Part shown: positions 6,363-7,108 of the stretch, one piece after another
How the letters are laid out: every line of letters begins with the position of its first letter
How positions within the stretch are numbered: the stretch's first letter is position 1
Origin: Acidobacteriota bacterium
Lineage (GTDB): Bacteria; Acidobacteriota; Vicinamibacteria; Vicinamibacterales; UBA2999
Reading direction: 5' to 3'
DNA: 7,108 nt
Assembly: GCA_020851835.1 (NCBI GenBank)
Contig: JADZBZ010000565.1
Location: 1-7,108 of the forward strand
Made by a program: the position numbers and the translations under genes
Notes under the pieces: model-generated
What the model saw: only the letters and a program-made list of their open reading frames with translations
Database searches by the model: none
Told to the model about the DNA's origin: nothing

Positions 6363-7108
6363 ATGCGTATCGTCGTTGCCCATAGCCCTGATTCCGATGA
6401 CGCCTTCATGCACTACGGCCTCGCCAGCGGCAGGGTGCCGAATGAGGGTCTGACCTTCGAGCACCTGCTGGCCGACATCCAAACCCTGAACGAGGCCGCC
6501 TTCAAGGGCACGTACGAGGTGAGCGCAGTGTCCTTTCATGCCTACGCGCACCTGGCCGACACTTACCTTCTGCTCCCGCACGGCTCATCCATGGGCGACA
6601 ACTACGGCCCCATCGTCGTGGCGCGCCAGGATCGTCCGGCGACGCTCGACGGCGTGACGGTGGCAGTGCCCGGGCTGCTGACGACGGCGTTTCTGGCCCT
6701 GCGGCTGTACAAGCCGGACGTCACCTACGTCGTGATGCCATTCGACCAGATCCAGGACGAGGTGCGCGAGGGCCGGGTGGACGCGGGTCTGCTGATTCAC
6801 GAAGGCCAGCTCACGTATGGAGACGAGGGGCTCGAGAAGATCGTGGATCTGGGCGAGTGGTGGAATGCGAGGACCGGCGGCCTGCCCCTGCCTCTCGGCG
6901 GCAACGTCATCCGAAAGGATCTCGGGTCCGAGATGGTCGGCAAGGTGTCGCGCATCCTGCACGACTCGATTGCGTATGCGCTCGAGCATCGCGACGAGGC
7001 TCTCGACTACGCGCTGCAGTTCGGCCGGGGGCTCGATCGGTCGAAGGCCGATCGCTTCGTCGGCATGTATGTGAACGAACTGACGCTCGATTACGGCGAG
7101 CGCGGGCG
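6363..7108 (+). CDS. MqnD-like protein, menaquinone (futalosine pathway) family (3' end missing)
   Basis: MqnD converts cyclic dehypoxanthine futalosine to 1,4-dihydroxy-6-naphthoate in the futalosine route to menaquinone. It has the fold of a periplasmic binding protein but works in the cytoplasm; no signal peptide is seen here. The frame runs to the window edge with 248 residues visible, against about 270-290 for the family, so a short C-terminus is missing. Matches to MqnD include FEHLLADIQTLNEAAFKG, SFHAYAHLADTY, GPIVVAR, VAVPGLLTTAFLAL, GRVDAGLLIHEGQLTY, VVDLGEWW-like VDLGEWWNARTG and LPLPLGGN, then SIAYALEHRDEALDYA. His146 in LIHEG corresponds to the catalytic His145 of Thermus MqnD. 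The N-terminal SPCPNDTF of classical MqnD reads SPDSDDAFM instead, so this may be a divergent subgroup or a paralogue with another ligand. I therefore give no gene symbol. Confidence 0.85.
   Translation, partial: MRIVVAHSPDSDDAFMHYGLASGRVPNEGLTFEHLLADIQTLNEAAFKGTYEVSAVSFHAYAHLADTYLLLPHGSSMGDNYGPIVVARQDRPATLDGVTVAVPGLLTTAFLALRLYKPDVTYVVMPFDQIQDEVREGRVDAGLLIHEGQLTYGDEGLEKIVDLGEWWNARTGGLPLPLGGNVIRKDLGSEMVGKVSRILHDSIAYALEHRDEALDYALQFGRGLDRSKADRFVGMYVNELTLDYGERG

Noticed and set aside
6309..6581. Extension of the - strand exported protein to a 260-residue form
   Set aside because: It would overlap the MqnD-like gene in antisense and bury the signal peptide about 90 residues inside the protein.
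1..7108. Mobile elements, CRISPR arrays, tRNA or rRNA genes, phage genes
   Set aside because: Reading both strands I saw no transposase or integrase, no spaced repeat array, no flanking long inverted repeats and no RNA gene signatures; the spacers are all under 100 bases.

Overview
This GC-rich bacterial window is dominated by a six-gene iron-sulfur cluster assembly operon on the + strand: sufB (5' end cut off by the window), sufC, sufD, sufS, sufU and a SufT-type DUF59 gene. It fills roughly positions 1-5791. Each of the five core products carries the diagnostic residues of its family. SufS with SufU supplies persulfide sulfur, the SufB-SufC2-SufD complex is the scaffold where the cluster is built, and SufT is an accessory maturation factor. 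SufE, SufA and IscU genes are absent. This is the SUF layout typical of Firmicutes, Actinobacteria, Acidobacteria and similar lineages rather than the enterobacterial sufABCDSE layout. No operon promoter or regulator gene lies in the window; both would be upstream.

After the operon, a small gene of unknown function on the - strand (5799-6308) runs convergently towards sufT and encodes a predicted exported protein of 169 residues. A 10-bp perfect inverted repeat overlaps the stop codons of both genes. Divergent from the small gene, after 54 bases, starts an MqnD-like gene (6363 onward). It is cut off by the right edge and probably encodes an enzyme of the futalosine route to menaquinone.

The SufU-type operon, the strong GC bias, an MqnD-like gene and the style of the small secreted protein together suggest an environmental Acidobacteriota, perhaps class Vicinamibacteria. 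This is inference from family resemblance, not proof.

The protein content is ordinary and well understood, and I see no novel multi-gene system. The more interesting signals are regulatory. Three starts (sufT, the - strand gene, mqnD-like) each have a -10-like hexamer exactly six bases before the ATG and no Shine-Dalgarno sequence, as expected for leaderless transcripts. A hairpin separates sufU from sufT. A period-7 A/C-rich repeat precedes sufC. TGATG stop-start overlaps occur only at the sufC/sufD and sufS/sufU junctions, which are pairs of physical partners.
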